From Chloroflexota bacterium (GTDB lineage Bacteria; Chloroflexota; Limnocylindria; QHBO01), in the NCBI GenBank assembly GCA_013697395.1, contig JACCWY010000346.1:1-16118 (forward strand): a stretch of 16,118 nucleotides of DNA. The letters run 5' to 3'. The number at the start of each line of letters is the position of its first letter. Position 1 is the stretch's first letter. Shown here piece by piece: positions 8,134 to 13,698 of the stretch. The position numbers were made by a program, and so were the translations under genes. The notes under the pieces are model-generated. The model ran no database searches and was not told where the DNA came from. It worked only from the letters and a program-made list of their open reading frames with translations.

Positions 8134-8158
8134 CTCACATCTTCGCGGTACCACCTGA
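8120..8158 (-). promoter_or_regulatory. T-box antisequestrator (antiterminator) helix
   Basis: TCAGG (8158-8154) pairs with CCTGA (8124-8120). The seven-base bulge TGGTACC (8153-8147) sits where tRNA acceptor ends bind. GCGAAG (8146-8141) pairs with CTTCGT (8130-8125), including one G-U pair. This is the canonical two-helix-plus-bulge T-box architecture. Its 3' arm shares bases with the competing sequestrator hairpin, so the two folds exclude each other. Confidence 0.85.
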
Positions 8159-8162
8159 GCTT

Positions 8163-8267
8163 GACCGATGAAAGGTGGTGGAGCTGGGGGGACTCGAACC
8201 CCCGACCCCCTGCATGCCATGCAGGTGCTCTCCCAGCTGAGCTACAACCCCACGCATTTCGTCGGTC
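8163..8267 (-). other. Stem III-position helix enclosing the tRNA
   Basis: GACCGACGAAA (8267-8257) is complementary to TTTCATCGGTC (8173-8163) over 11 positions, with 10 pairs and a single C-A mismatch. The tRNA is left in the apical loop with TGCGT on its 5' side and CC on its 3' side. The helix lies between the Stem I/II region and the antisequestrator, exactly where T-box Stem III belongs. It could also hold the two leader halves together once the tRNA is cut out. Confidence 0.75.
8176..8251 (-). tRNA. tRNA-Ala (anticodon GGC), CCA encoded
   Basis: A complete 76-nt cloverleaf. The acceptor stem GGGGTTG pairs with CAGCTCC and includes the alanine identity pair G3-U70. The D arm is GCTC/GAGC. 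The anticodon arm is CCTGC/GCAGG with loop ATGGCAT, giving anticodon GGC. The variable loop is GGGTC and the T arm is GGGGG/CCCCC with loop TTCGAGT. The discriminator is A and CCA is encoded. It lies on the same strand as, and inside, the leucine T-box leader, with no obvious promoter directly before it. It is therefore probably transcribed as part of that leader and released by RNase P and 3' processing. Confidence 0.97.
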
Positions 8268-8428
8268 CACTCGTCGGCGCCGCTATCGGAGCGCCACTCC
8301 GGCCGGACTCGTCGCCAGGCTGCTCGACGGGTGAGTTCCGCGCTCCTCGAACGCCGGCTTGCACCGATCCCGGCTCGCTCTGAACGAGGCGCAGCGCGTA
8401 CTGCTCCCGCGTCAACGCGTCGGCGTGG

Positions 8429-8458
8429 AGGATATCACAGGGGTTGTTTGGGCCTCAA
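8429..8458 (-). promoter_or_regulatory. Candidate promoter of the T-box/leuS/com operon
   Basis: TTGAGG (8458-8453) and TATCCT (8434-8429) are separated by 18 bp, and TG-A immediately precedes the -10 (extended -10). Transcription would begin near 8422, a few bases before T-box Stem I. This is the spacing expected for a T-box leader. Each hexamer matches 4 of 6 consensus bases. Confidence 0.5.
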
Positions 8459-8495
8459 TCGGCGGCGTCGTGCAGCCCTGGCCTGTGTGCGGTAC

Positions 8496-8510
8496 GCGCG
8501 ATTGATCGAG
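8496..8510 (-). repeat. 15-bp repeat, copy 1 (inverted)
   Basis: Read on the minus strand this is CTCGATCAATCGCGC, differing at one base from the two plus-strand copies at 8561 and 8611. Together they form a three-copy cluster in the non-coding stretch between two divergent promoters. Confidence 0.7.
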
Positions 8511-8560
8511 CACTCGACAGCGTGAGCCGCGCCGCTCGACGCAGCTTCTGCACGCGGGCA

Positions 8561-8575
8561 CTCGATCCATCGCGC
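8561..8575 (+). repeat. 15-bp repeat, copy 2
   Basis: CTCGATCCATCGCGC, identical to copy 3, whose start is 50 bp downstream. A short GCAGAT/ATCTGC inverted repeat lies between them. Confidence 0.8.
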
Positions 8576-8610
8576 AGATGCAGCGCAGAATCTGCCTCAG
8601 GTGAAGAGCG

Positions 8611-8625
8611 CTCGATCCATCGCGC
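8611..8625 (+). repeat. 15-bp repeat, copy 3
   Basis: CTCGATCCATCGCGC, ending 9 bp before the -35 box of the downstream operon. This is a position where an activator site would be possible. Confidence 0.8.
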
Positions 8626-8634
8626 GGGAAGGGC

Positions 8635-8662
8635 TAGACAGGCGGTCCGGAAGGCGTATTAT
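8635..8662 (+). promoter_or_regulatory. Sigma70-type promoter of the DUF1579-like/arsR operon
   Basis: TAGACA (8635-8640) and TATTAT (8657-8662), each 5 of 6 to consensus, with a 16-bp spacer. The start of transcription is predicted near 8669, at the edge of the palindromic operator. Confidence 0.68.
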
Positions 8663-8668
8663 GCCATC

Positions 8669-8685
8669 AGGTTATTTAACTACCT
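8669..8685 (+). promoter_or_regulatory. Probable ArsR-family operator
   Basis: AGGTTATTTAACTACCT is an imperfect palindrome (6 of 8 symmetric positions) in an AT-rich patch, right after the -10 box. AT-rich palindromes of this kind are usual for ArsR-family repressors. The repressor gene is second in the operon, so negative autoregulation is inferred. Confidence 0.55.
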
Positions 8686-8710
8686 AGCGAAGTATAGAGG
8701 GAGAGGACCG

Positions 8711-9172
8711 ATGGCGACCGACAACGAAGCCTACGCGGCACAGGAGACGCCCGAGCCGTCCCCCGAGCTCCGGAGGCTCGACCGGTTGGTCGGCACCTGG
8801 GACGTAGCGGGCCCGACAGTGAAGGGCAGGGTGACATACGAATGGATGGAGGGCGGGTTCTTCCTCCTCCAGCACGTTGACCTCGAACAGGAGGGTCATC
8901 GGTCGAAGGGGATCGAGGTCATCGGTCAGCTCCGGCCGTTCGGCGAGTCGGAGCCGAGTGCCGACATCCGATCGCGCTACTACGGCAATGGTGGCGAGAC
9001 CTTCGACTACACCTATGAGATCGAGGGCGACACGCTCACGATCTGGGGCGGGGAGCGCGGATCGCCCGCGTACTACCAGGGGGCGTTCGCTGCGGACGGC
9101 AATTCCAACTCCGGCGCATGGGTCTACCCGGGCGGCGGTGGCTACGAATCCACCATGACCAGGGTCAAGTAG
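8711..9172 (+). CDS. DUF1579-like small protein
   Basis: A 153-residue soluble protein with no signal peptide. It has the opening LRRLDRLVGTWDVAG (about 20-34), typical of DUF1579 and related lipocalin-like families, followed by alternating strands (VTYEWMEGGFFLLQHVD, FDYTYEIEGDTLTIWGG) as in a beta-barrel. Its molecular function is unknown. I chose ATG 8711 because it follows GAGAGGA and sits about 40 nt after the predicted transcription start; the longer in-frame extension upstream would cover the promoter. Next to ArsR and SRPBCC genes, a role in sensing or handling a small hydrophobic ligand is possible but is only inference. Confidence 0.7.
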   Translation: MATDNEAYAAQETPEPSPELRRLDRLVGTWDVAGPTVKGRVTYEWMEGGFFLLQHVDLEQEGHRSKGIEVIGQLRPFGESEPSADIRSRYYGNGGETFDYTYEIEGDTLTIWGGERGSPAYYQGAFAADGNSNSGAWVYPGGGGYESTMTRVK

Positions 9173-9182
9173 CCCGACGCTC

Positions 9183-9548
9183 ATGCAGACCGATCCACTC
9201 AGCACGACCTTCGCGGCGCTCGCCGACCCGACACGGCGCGCCATCCTGGCTCGCCTGGCCGACGGCGAGGCCACGGTCACCGAGCTGGCCGCGCCCTTTT
9301 CGATGAGCCTCCCGGGCGTGTCGAAGCACATCAAGGTGCTTCAGCGCGCCGGGCTGATCGAGCAGGGACGCGAGGCGCAGTGGCGGCCTTGCCGGCTCGA
9401 GGCGGAGCCGCTGAAGGACGTCGCCGCATGGGCGGAGCAGTTCCGGCGGAACTGGGAGGAGAGCTTCGCTCGCCTCGACGAATACCTGGTACATCTGCAG
9501 TCAAAGGAGAGGAACCGTGGTCGCAGCCGCACGGAACGAGACCGATAG
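9183..9548 (+). CDS. ArsR-family transcriptional regulator
   Basis: A 121-residue winged-helix repressor. It starts LSTTFAALADPTRRAILARLADGEATVTELA, the standard ArsR opening. The recognition helix region is MSLPGVSKHIKVLQRAGLI (about 41-59) and a wing follows (EGREAQWRPCRLE-type). There is no CxC or other metal-ligand pair, so it belongs with the non-metal ArsR proteins usually found beside SRPBCC genes. It starts 10 nt after the DUF1579-like stop, and its last 11 codons overlap the SRPBCC start, implying coupling. It probably binds the palindrome at 8669-8685. Confidence 0.92.
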   Translation: MQTDPLSTTFAALADPTRRAILARLADGEATVTELAAPFSMSLPGVSKHIKVLQRAGLIEQGREAQWRPCRLEAEPLKDVAAWAEQFRRNWEESFARLDEYLVHLQSKERNRGRSRTERDR

Positions 9549-10022
9549 CGCGCCTCGGGAGGCCACCATCGACCTCCCATCGGATGGAGAGACCGTGATC
9601 ACCCGTGTCTTCGACGCGCCTGCCAGCCTGGTCTGGAAGGCGATGACGACGCCGGAGCACATCAAGCGCTGGTACGGCCTGCGCTCGCTCGAGACGACAA
9701 TCGCCGAGTACGACCCCCGCCCCGGCGGCAAGTGGCGCTTCGTCCAGCGCGCGCCCGACGGTGAGGAGTACGCATTCTCCGGCGTGATCGCGAGGTCGAT
9801 CCGCCCAACCGCGTCGTCAACACCGAGCAGTTCGAGGCGATGCCGGGCACCGAGTACGTGGTCACCACCACCTTCGTCGAGAAGGATGGGAAGACGACGA
9901 TGATGTCGCACATGCGATACCAGAGTCGCGAGCACCGCGACGGCCACCTCCAGTCGGGCATGGAGTCGGGCATGAACGAGACCTTCCAGCGCCTGGACGA
10001 GGTCCTCGCCACGCTGGCCTGA
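9517..10022 (+). pseudogene. AHSA1/SRPBCC domain protein with a one-base frameshift
   Basis: An Aha1-C/START-like hydrophobic-cavity protein of the type usually paired with ArsR regulators. It starts at GTG 9517, close after AAGGAGAGG. Residues 25-91 are typical (TRVFDAPASLVWKAMTTPEHIKRWYG, then PGGKWRFVQRAPDGEEYAFSGVI). After Ile91 the frame becomes meaningless. Restoring one C after position 9789 (ATC-GCGAG to ATC-CGCGAG) continues with EVDPPNRVVNTEQFEAMPG, EYVVTTTFVEKDGKT and the C-terminal helix NETFQRLDEVLATL, ending at TGA 10020-10022. The repaired protein would be 168 residues, a normal length. As written, the protein stops at 9903 with a nonsense tail. Both halves are well preserved, so the lesion is either recent or a sequencing error. 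Confidence 0.88.
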
Positions 10023-10041
10023 CCGCCGCTCCGGACCGATG

Positions 10042-10071
10042 CGGCCGCCGGGCCTCAGGCACCGGCGGCCG
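10042..10071 (+). terminator. Hairpin after the arsR/SRPBCC operon
   Basis: CGGCCGCCGG (10042-10051) and CCGGCGGCCG (10062-10071) are perfect 10-bp arms, with an inner GCC/GGC pair, 20 nt after the SRPBCC stop. No T-run follows, so it is a transcript-end stabiliser or a U-less terminator. Confidence 0.55.
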
Positions 10072-10259
10072 TATCGCGAGGGCCTTCCCGCGGATCGATG
10101 CCAACGGGATTGGCCTCGCAACCAGCGAACGCGCCGCCGGAGGCCCGCAAACGCCAGTAAGCGACATTCGCCCGACACTCCGCCAACCAGATTGGCCAGC
10201 TGACCGGCCGATCGGCGCTCGTTCGTCATAAGGCCAATGTGGCTAGAGTCGAGGGCCGC

Positions 10260-10290
10260 TTGACCCTCACGTTACGTTAGGCTCTATGGT
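10260..10290 (+). promoter_or_regulatory. MerR-type promoter and operator of the TipA-like gene
   Basis: TTGACC (10260-10265) and TATGGT (10285-10290) are separated by 19 bp, the over-long spacer typical of MerR-activated promoters. Between them lies CCTCACGTTACGTTAGG (10265-10281), a 17-bp palindrome with 7 of 8 symmetric positions, of the kind bound by BmrR/TipA/SoxR-type regulators. The regulator gene starts just downstream, so autoactivation is likely. The rest of the 10072-10259 stretch shows no convincing gene. Confidence 0.8.
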
Positions 10291-10309
10291 CGTGTCGAAG
10301 GACGAACGA

Positions 10310-11071
10310 ATGAGCTTGACGGTTGGCTCGGTCGCCCGGCTTGCCGGGGTGACCGTGCGGACGCTGCACCACTACGACGAGATCGGGCTGCTGAAGGCCA
10401 GCGGCCGGTCCGATGCCGGCTACCGCCGGTACGCGGACGCGGATCTCGATCGGCTGCAGCGGATCCTGTTCTACCGCGAGCTCGGGCTCGGACTGGACCA
10501 GATCAAAGACGTCATGACCGATGGCAACGCCGACGCGGTCGGCCACCTCCGGCGCCAGCACGCCATGCTGCTGGACCGGATCGGGCGGCTCGAGCGCATG
10601 GCGAGCGCCGTCGGGAAGGCGATGGAGGCACGAACCATGGGAATCAACCTGACACCGGAGGAGCGCTTCGAGGTCTTCGGCGAGTTCAATCCCGACGACT
10701 ACGCCACGGAGGTCGAGGAGCGCTGGGGCGACACCGATGCGTATCGGGAGTCGGCCAAGCGCACGGCGCGCTACACGAAGGCCGACTGGGAGCGCATCAA
10801 GGCGCAGGGCCAGGGCGCGATCGAGCGCGTGGTCGGTGCCATGAACGCCGGCAAGCCGGCCGACAGCCCGGAGGCGATGGCCGGCGCGGAGGCGCATCGG
10901 CAGCAGATCAGCGAAGCGTTCTACGACTGCACGTACGACATCCACCTCGGGCTGGCCGAGATGTACCTCGCCGACGCCCGCTTCACGGCGACCTACGAGA
11001 AGATCGCGCGGGGGCTGGCGCAGTACCTCCACGACGCGATCAAGGCCAACGCCGCCAGTCAGGCCGGGTGA
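10310..11071 (+). CDS. TipA-like MerR transcriptional activator (MerR HTH + TipAS domain)
   Basis: A 253-residue regulator. Residues 1-70 are a MerR winged helix (TVGSVARLAGVTVRTLHHYDEIGLLKASGRSDAGYRRY). A dimerisation coiled coil covers about 75-107. The TipAS ligand-binding domain covers about 110-253, including the C-terminal signature FYDCTYDIHLGLAEMYLADARF with Cys207 at the place where TipAL captures thiopeptide antibiotics covalently. ATG 10310 is preferred to the upstream in-frame ATG 10286, because 10286 falls inside the -10 box. AAGGA lies 7 nt before 10310. No target gene other than itself is obvious nearby. Its likely role is autoregulated drug sensing or sequestration. Confidence 0.92.
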   Translation: MSLTVGSVARLAGVTVRTLHHYDEIGLLKASGRSDAGYRRYADADLDRLQRILFYRELGLGLDQIKDVMTDGNADAVGHLRRQHAMLLDRIGRLERMASAVGKAMEARTMGINLTPEERFEVFGEFNPDDYATEVEERWGDTDAYRESAKRTARYTKADWERIKAQGQGAIERVVGAMNAGKPADSPEAMAGAEAHRQQISEAFYDCTYDIHLGLAEMYLADARFTATYEKIARGLAQYLHDAIKANAASQAG

Positions 11072-11083
11072 TTGGCCCGCCCG

Positions 11084-11119
11084 CCCGGGATGGGATTCCC
11101 ATCGGATTCTCATCCCGGG
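11084..11119 (+). terminator. Hairpin after the TipA-like gene
   Basis: CCCGGGATG (11084-11092) and CATCCCGGG (11111-11119) are perfect 9-bp arms, extendable to 12 pairs with one wobble, 12 nt after the stop. No T-run follows. It is a probable transcript end. Confidence 0.5.
11093..11114 (+). repeat. Tandem 11-bp repeat
   Basis: GGATTCCCATC is followed directly by GGATTCTCATC, one mismatch apart, within the loop and arm of the hairpin after the TipA-like gene. Confidence 0.7.
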
Positions 11120-11476
11120 ATCTCGATGCATGGATCCTGCGGCTCGCGCCGAGGATCCCACGCCTAACGACCGCCGCGAACCAGGTCAGACTTCTCATGG
11201 TGGCAATCCCGATAGGATTCGCGGCCCCGATCCGTGGCTAGCGATCTCCCATGAGTTCGATAGGAATCGGGGTCCGGAGCCGAGCTCGGCCTGCGATTCC
11301 CTATCAGCCATTCGCCGCAGGACTGCAAGGCGTCGAGTGCTGATCGATGGTGCCGAGGTCCACGCTCAGCGACGCGCGGAAACCCACGCCGCCATTCCCA
11401 TGGTGCATAGCGGATCGTGAACCACGCCAAATGTGCCGTCAGCAGTCCACGGGTGAATGGCTGATCGAGAGCAGCC
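11120..11476. other. Gene-poor intergenic stretch with scattered GATAGGAATC-like motifs
   Basis: No open frame here has a family-like sequence or a good ribosome-binding site. The stretch contains GATAGGATTC (11211-11220), GATAGGAATC (11259-11268) and the inverse form GATTCCCTATC (11295-11305), all related to the tandem repeat at 11093-11114. It lies between the end of the TipA-like gene and the end of the minus-strand SRPBCC gene, so it is a convergent 3' region. Confidence 0.6.
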
Positions 11477-11920
11477 TCAGCCGGCCGATTCGAACCGGGA
11501 CTTCAGCCGCGCCAGGGTGGCCTCGATGTCGCCGCCGGCGGCTGAGGCGATCATCGGCTCCATGAAGGACGTCAGCATCGAGCCTCGGATCTCCATGGCG
11601 AAGGAGAGATCGGTGGCTTCGTCACCGTCGGCCGGTGTGAGATCGAGCGTGGCGTGGACCTTCACGCCGCTCATCTCGCTGCCGATCGCCATCCGCCGCG
11701 GCGGCTCGTACTCTGTCACCGTCAGGGGCGCCTGCATCTGCTGGCCCATCAGCTCCCGCGTGACGAGGGCGGTGGCGCCGACGCGCATCTCCCCCTCGGA
11801 CGTTCGGCGCGCGTCGGTAATGCCGGTCTGCCACTCGCTCAGCTTTTCGAGGTCCGACAGGTAGGCGAAGACCTCAGCCGGCGGAGCACCGATGACGATG
11901 CGCCGTTCAACCCGTTGCAT
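11477..11920 (-). CDS. SRPBCC family protein (polyketide cyclase/dehydrase-like)
   Basis: A 147-residue START-like ligand-binding protein. It opens VERRIVIGAPPAEVFAYLSDLEKLSEWQTGI (4-34), the standard SRPBCC first strand and helix. A central strand region follows (LTVTEYEPPRRMAIGSEM, ATLDLTPADGDEATDLSFAMEI), then the long C-terminal helix (EATLARLKSRFES). It is likely cytosolic; ligand and activity are unknown. I chose ATG 11920 because the frame's upstream extension lies over the divergent gene and is low-complexity. No clear Shine-Dalgarno sequence is present, so it may be leaderless. It is divergent from the YndJ-like gene, with 16 bp between start codons. Confidence 0.88.
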   Translation of the reverse strand: MQRVERRIVIGAPPAEVFAYLSDLEKLSEWQTGITDARRTSEGEMRVGATALVTRELMGQQMQAPLTVTEYEPPRRMAIGSEMSGVKVHATLDLTPADGDEATDLSFAMEIRGSMLTSFMEPMIASAAGGDIEATLARLKSRFESAG

Positions 11921-11936
11921 CCGGCTACGGTAGCGG

Positions 11937-12881
11937 ATGTCATGCTGCGCGCCGATGAGCACGCTGCGTCGCCTCGTTCGCGCCCTCGGCCTCCAGGCAC
12001 TGGCCGGGCTCGCGGTCTGGACGATCATCGCGAGCGTCGCGGCCAACACCGACACTGCCGCCCTCGATCTCGTGACGATGCTCCTGCTGTTCGGGCAGCT
12101 CGTGATCGTGCCGCTCGGGCTGCTGCTCGTGCAGCCGGCCGGCCGGGGCGGCCGGCTGGCCGATGCGCTGGCGCGCGGCGGCCGATTCCTGTTCCGGATC
12201 GGCGCCGTGGCGGCAATCGCGGCGCTCGCCATCCCGCGTGGTGAGCTGTCGGCCGCGGTTGCCGCCGGCTATCTCCTGCCGGCGTTGCTCGTCGCGGCTT
12301 CGGCCACCCTGCGCGTGCGGGCGATGCGGAGCCCGTCCGACGCCGCAACCGTCGCCGCCGGCGCCTTTCTGGCCGCCGGGGCGCTCCTCTTCGTGCTTCA
12401 CCGGCAGGACGTGGCGTTCGCCGGGTTCCCCGAGCTTGCCGTCCAGCTGACGTCCGTCCACCTCCACTTCGTCGGTTTCGGGCTGATGCTCATGGCCGGT
12501 GCGCTCGCCCGCCGCTCGCCCAGGCTCGGTGGGGCGGCGGTCGGACTGCTCGTCGCGGGCGTCCCGGCGAGCGCGATCGGCATGCTCGTTCATCCTGCAG
12601 TCGAGGTTGCGGGGGCAGTGGCCGTCACGGCGGGTCTCGCTGCGCTCGCGGTCGGGGCGTTCCAGATGCTCCACCGCCCGGGCGTCCCGGGTGACGCGCG
12701 CCGGCTGCTCCTCCTCGTGTCGCTCGCCACGTCGCTGCTCGTCGGCGCAGCCGCCGTGGCCTCGACGGTGGGCGCTCGCAGCGTCGACGTCGGCTCGATG
12801 GCTCGGATCCATGGCGGGTTCGCGGCCATCGGCGTCGTCTTCATCGGCCTCGTTGGCTGGCGTCTTGCGGACGGGCGATAG
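11937..12881 (+). CDS. YndJ-like multi-pass membrane protein
   Basis: A 314-residue polytopic protein with roughly nine hydrophobic segments. The signature VHLHFVGFGLMLMAG (174-188) and the C-terminal MARIHGGFAAIGVVFIGLVGW (288-308) resemble the YndJ family, annotated elsewhere as putative transporters without proven function. It starts at ATG 11937; an in-frame ATG 18 nt downstream (11955) is an alternative. Neither has a good Shine-Dalgarno sequence. It is divergent from an SRPBCC gene and ends 9 bp from the convergent ABC ATPase gene. The assignment rests on motif memory and hydropathy, so it is moderate. Confidence 0.68.
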   Translation: MSCCAPMSTLRRLVRALGLQALAGLAVWTIIASVAANTDTAALDLVTMLLLFGQLVIVPLGLLLVQPAGRGGRLADALARGGRFLFRIGAVAAIAALAIPRGELSAAVAAGYLLPALLVAASATLRVRAMRSPSDAATVAAGAFLAAGALLFVLHRQDVAFAGFPELAVQLTSVHLHFVGFGLMLMAGALARRSPRLGGAAVGLLVAGVPASAIGMLVHPAVEVAGAVAVTAGLAALAVGAFQMLHRPGVPGDARRLLLLVSLATSLLVGAAAVASTVGARSVDVGSMARIHGGFAAIGVVFIGLVGWRLADGR

Positions 12882-12890
12882 GGCAGCGGG

Positions 12891-13664
12891 CTAGTGCAGG
12901 ATCTGGGACAGAAAGCGCTTCGTTCGCTCCTGCTGCGGCGTCTCGAAGATCTGCTGCGGCGGTCCCTCCTCGACGATGACGCCCTCGTCGAAGAAGACCA
13001 TTCGGTTGGCAACGGCGCGGGCAAAGCCCATCTCGTGGGTGACGCAGATCATGGTCATCCCCTGCTCCTCCGCCAGGCCTCGCATGACGTCGAGCACCTC
13101 GCTGATCATCTCGGGGTCCAGCGCGGAGGTCGGCTCGTCGAAGAGCATGATCTTCGGCTGCATGGCCAGGGCGCGCGCGATCGCGACTCGCTGCTGCTGG
13201 CCGCCCGACAGCTGCGCGGGGTACTTGTGCGCCTGCTCGGGGATGCCGACCCGCTCGAGCAGCTTCATGCCGACCGCATCGGCGTCTTTGCGGGCGTACT
13301 TCCGAACCCGCATCGGCGCCAGGGTGATGTTCTGGAGCGCGGTGAGGTGCGGGAACAGGTTGAACGACTGGAACACCATCCCGATCTCACTGCGCACGGC
13401 GGCAATGTTGCGAATGTCGTTCGTCAGCTCGATCCCGTCCACCGTGATCGTGCCGCGCTGGTGCTCCTCGAGCCGGTTGATGGTGCGGATGAAGGTCGAT
13501 TTGCCGGACCCCGAGGCCCCGAAGATCACGACGACCTCGCCGACGTTGACCGTCAGGTCGATGCCGCGCAGAACGTGGAGCTGGCCGAACCACTTGTGCA
13601 CGTCGCGCGCGACGATGATCTCCCGATTCGTGGCCTGCTTCGTCTCCGCCACCGAATCGCTCAT
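12891..13664 (-). CDS. aapP: Polar amino-acid ABC transporter ATP-binding protein (AapP/GlnQ type)
   Basis: A 257-residue ABC ATPase powering amino-acid import. Walker A is GASGSGKST (49-57). The Q-loop is [11 protein letters not shown] with Gln99. The signature is [15 protein letters not shown] (152-166), Walker B is [13 protein letters not shown] (172-184) and the switch His210 is in CVTHEM. The [20 protein letters not shown] segment is typical of the polar amino-acid family. The ATG follows GAGGTGG closely. It is the last gene of the transporter operon, 34 bp after the second permease. The symbol reflects the closest family type; substrate range (general, glutamate/glutamine or branched) cannot be read from the ATPase. 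Confidence 0.93.
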   Translation of the reverse strand: MSDSVAETKQATNREIIVARDVHKWFGQLHVLRGIDLTVNVGEVVVIFGASGSGKSTFIRTINRLEEHQRGTITVDGIELTNDIRNIAAVRSEIGMVFQSFNLFPHLTALQNITLAPMRVRKYARKDADAVGMKLLERVGIPEQAHKYPAQLSGGQQQRVAIARALAMQPKIMLFDEPTSALDPEMISEVLDVMRGLAEEQGMTMICVTHEMGFARAVANRMVFFDEGVIVEEGPPQQIFETPQQERTKRFLSQILH

Positions 13665-13698
13665 GGGTCCACCTCATTCACGGTCTCAGCCTGTTCCA

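Larger units (their letters stand above)
8109..8415 (-). promoter_or_regulatory. T-box riboswitch, leucine specifier (CTC), interrupted by a tRNA gene
   Basis: On the minus strand Stem I begins at 8415 (TTGAC, paired with GTCGA after the specifier). It contains the S-turn AGTA (8402-8399), an apical stem GCCGG/CCGGC and a distal loop with GGTGCAAG (8365-8358). The specifier side reads GAA-CTC-A, with the leucine codon CTC at 8335-8333 followed by the usual A. CGCGCT (8398-8393) pairs with AGCGCG above the specifier loop. The T-box core TGGTACCGCG runs 8153-8144; TGGT can pair with the ACCA end of uncharged tRNA-Leu. A Stem II-like region (8323-8268) can form small hairpins. The Stem III position contains a whole tRNA-Ala gene. 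All elements needed for tRNA-Leu(GAG) sensing appear intact, so I regard the element as functional rather than decayed. A covariance-model search would settle the boundaries. Confidence 0.88.

Noticed and set aside
7530..8270. Upstream extension of the methyltransferase frame through the GNAT gene, T-box and tRNA
   Set aside because: It translates tRNA and riboswitch sequence; the methyltransferase starts at ATG 7529, which overlaps the GNAT stop.
8444..8710. N-terminal extension of the DUF1579-like protein back to 8444
   Set aside because: It would cover a good sigma70 promoter and operator and adds low-complexity sequence; ATG 8711 has a Shine-Dalgarno sequence.
11130..11430. Small open frames on both strands after the TipA-like gene
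   Set aside because: No ribosome-binding site and no family resemblance, and they run across the repeat cluster.
11921..12232. 104-residue N-terminal extension of the minus-strand SRPBCC protein
   Set aside because: Low-complexity and antisense to the YndJ-like gene; the SRPBCC fold starts right after ATG 11920.
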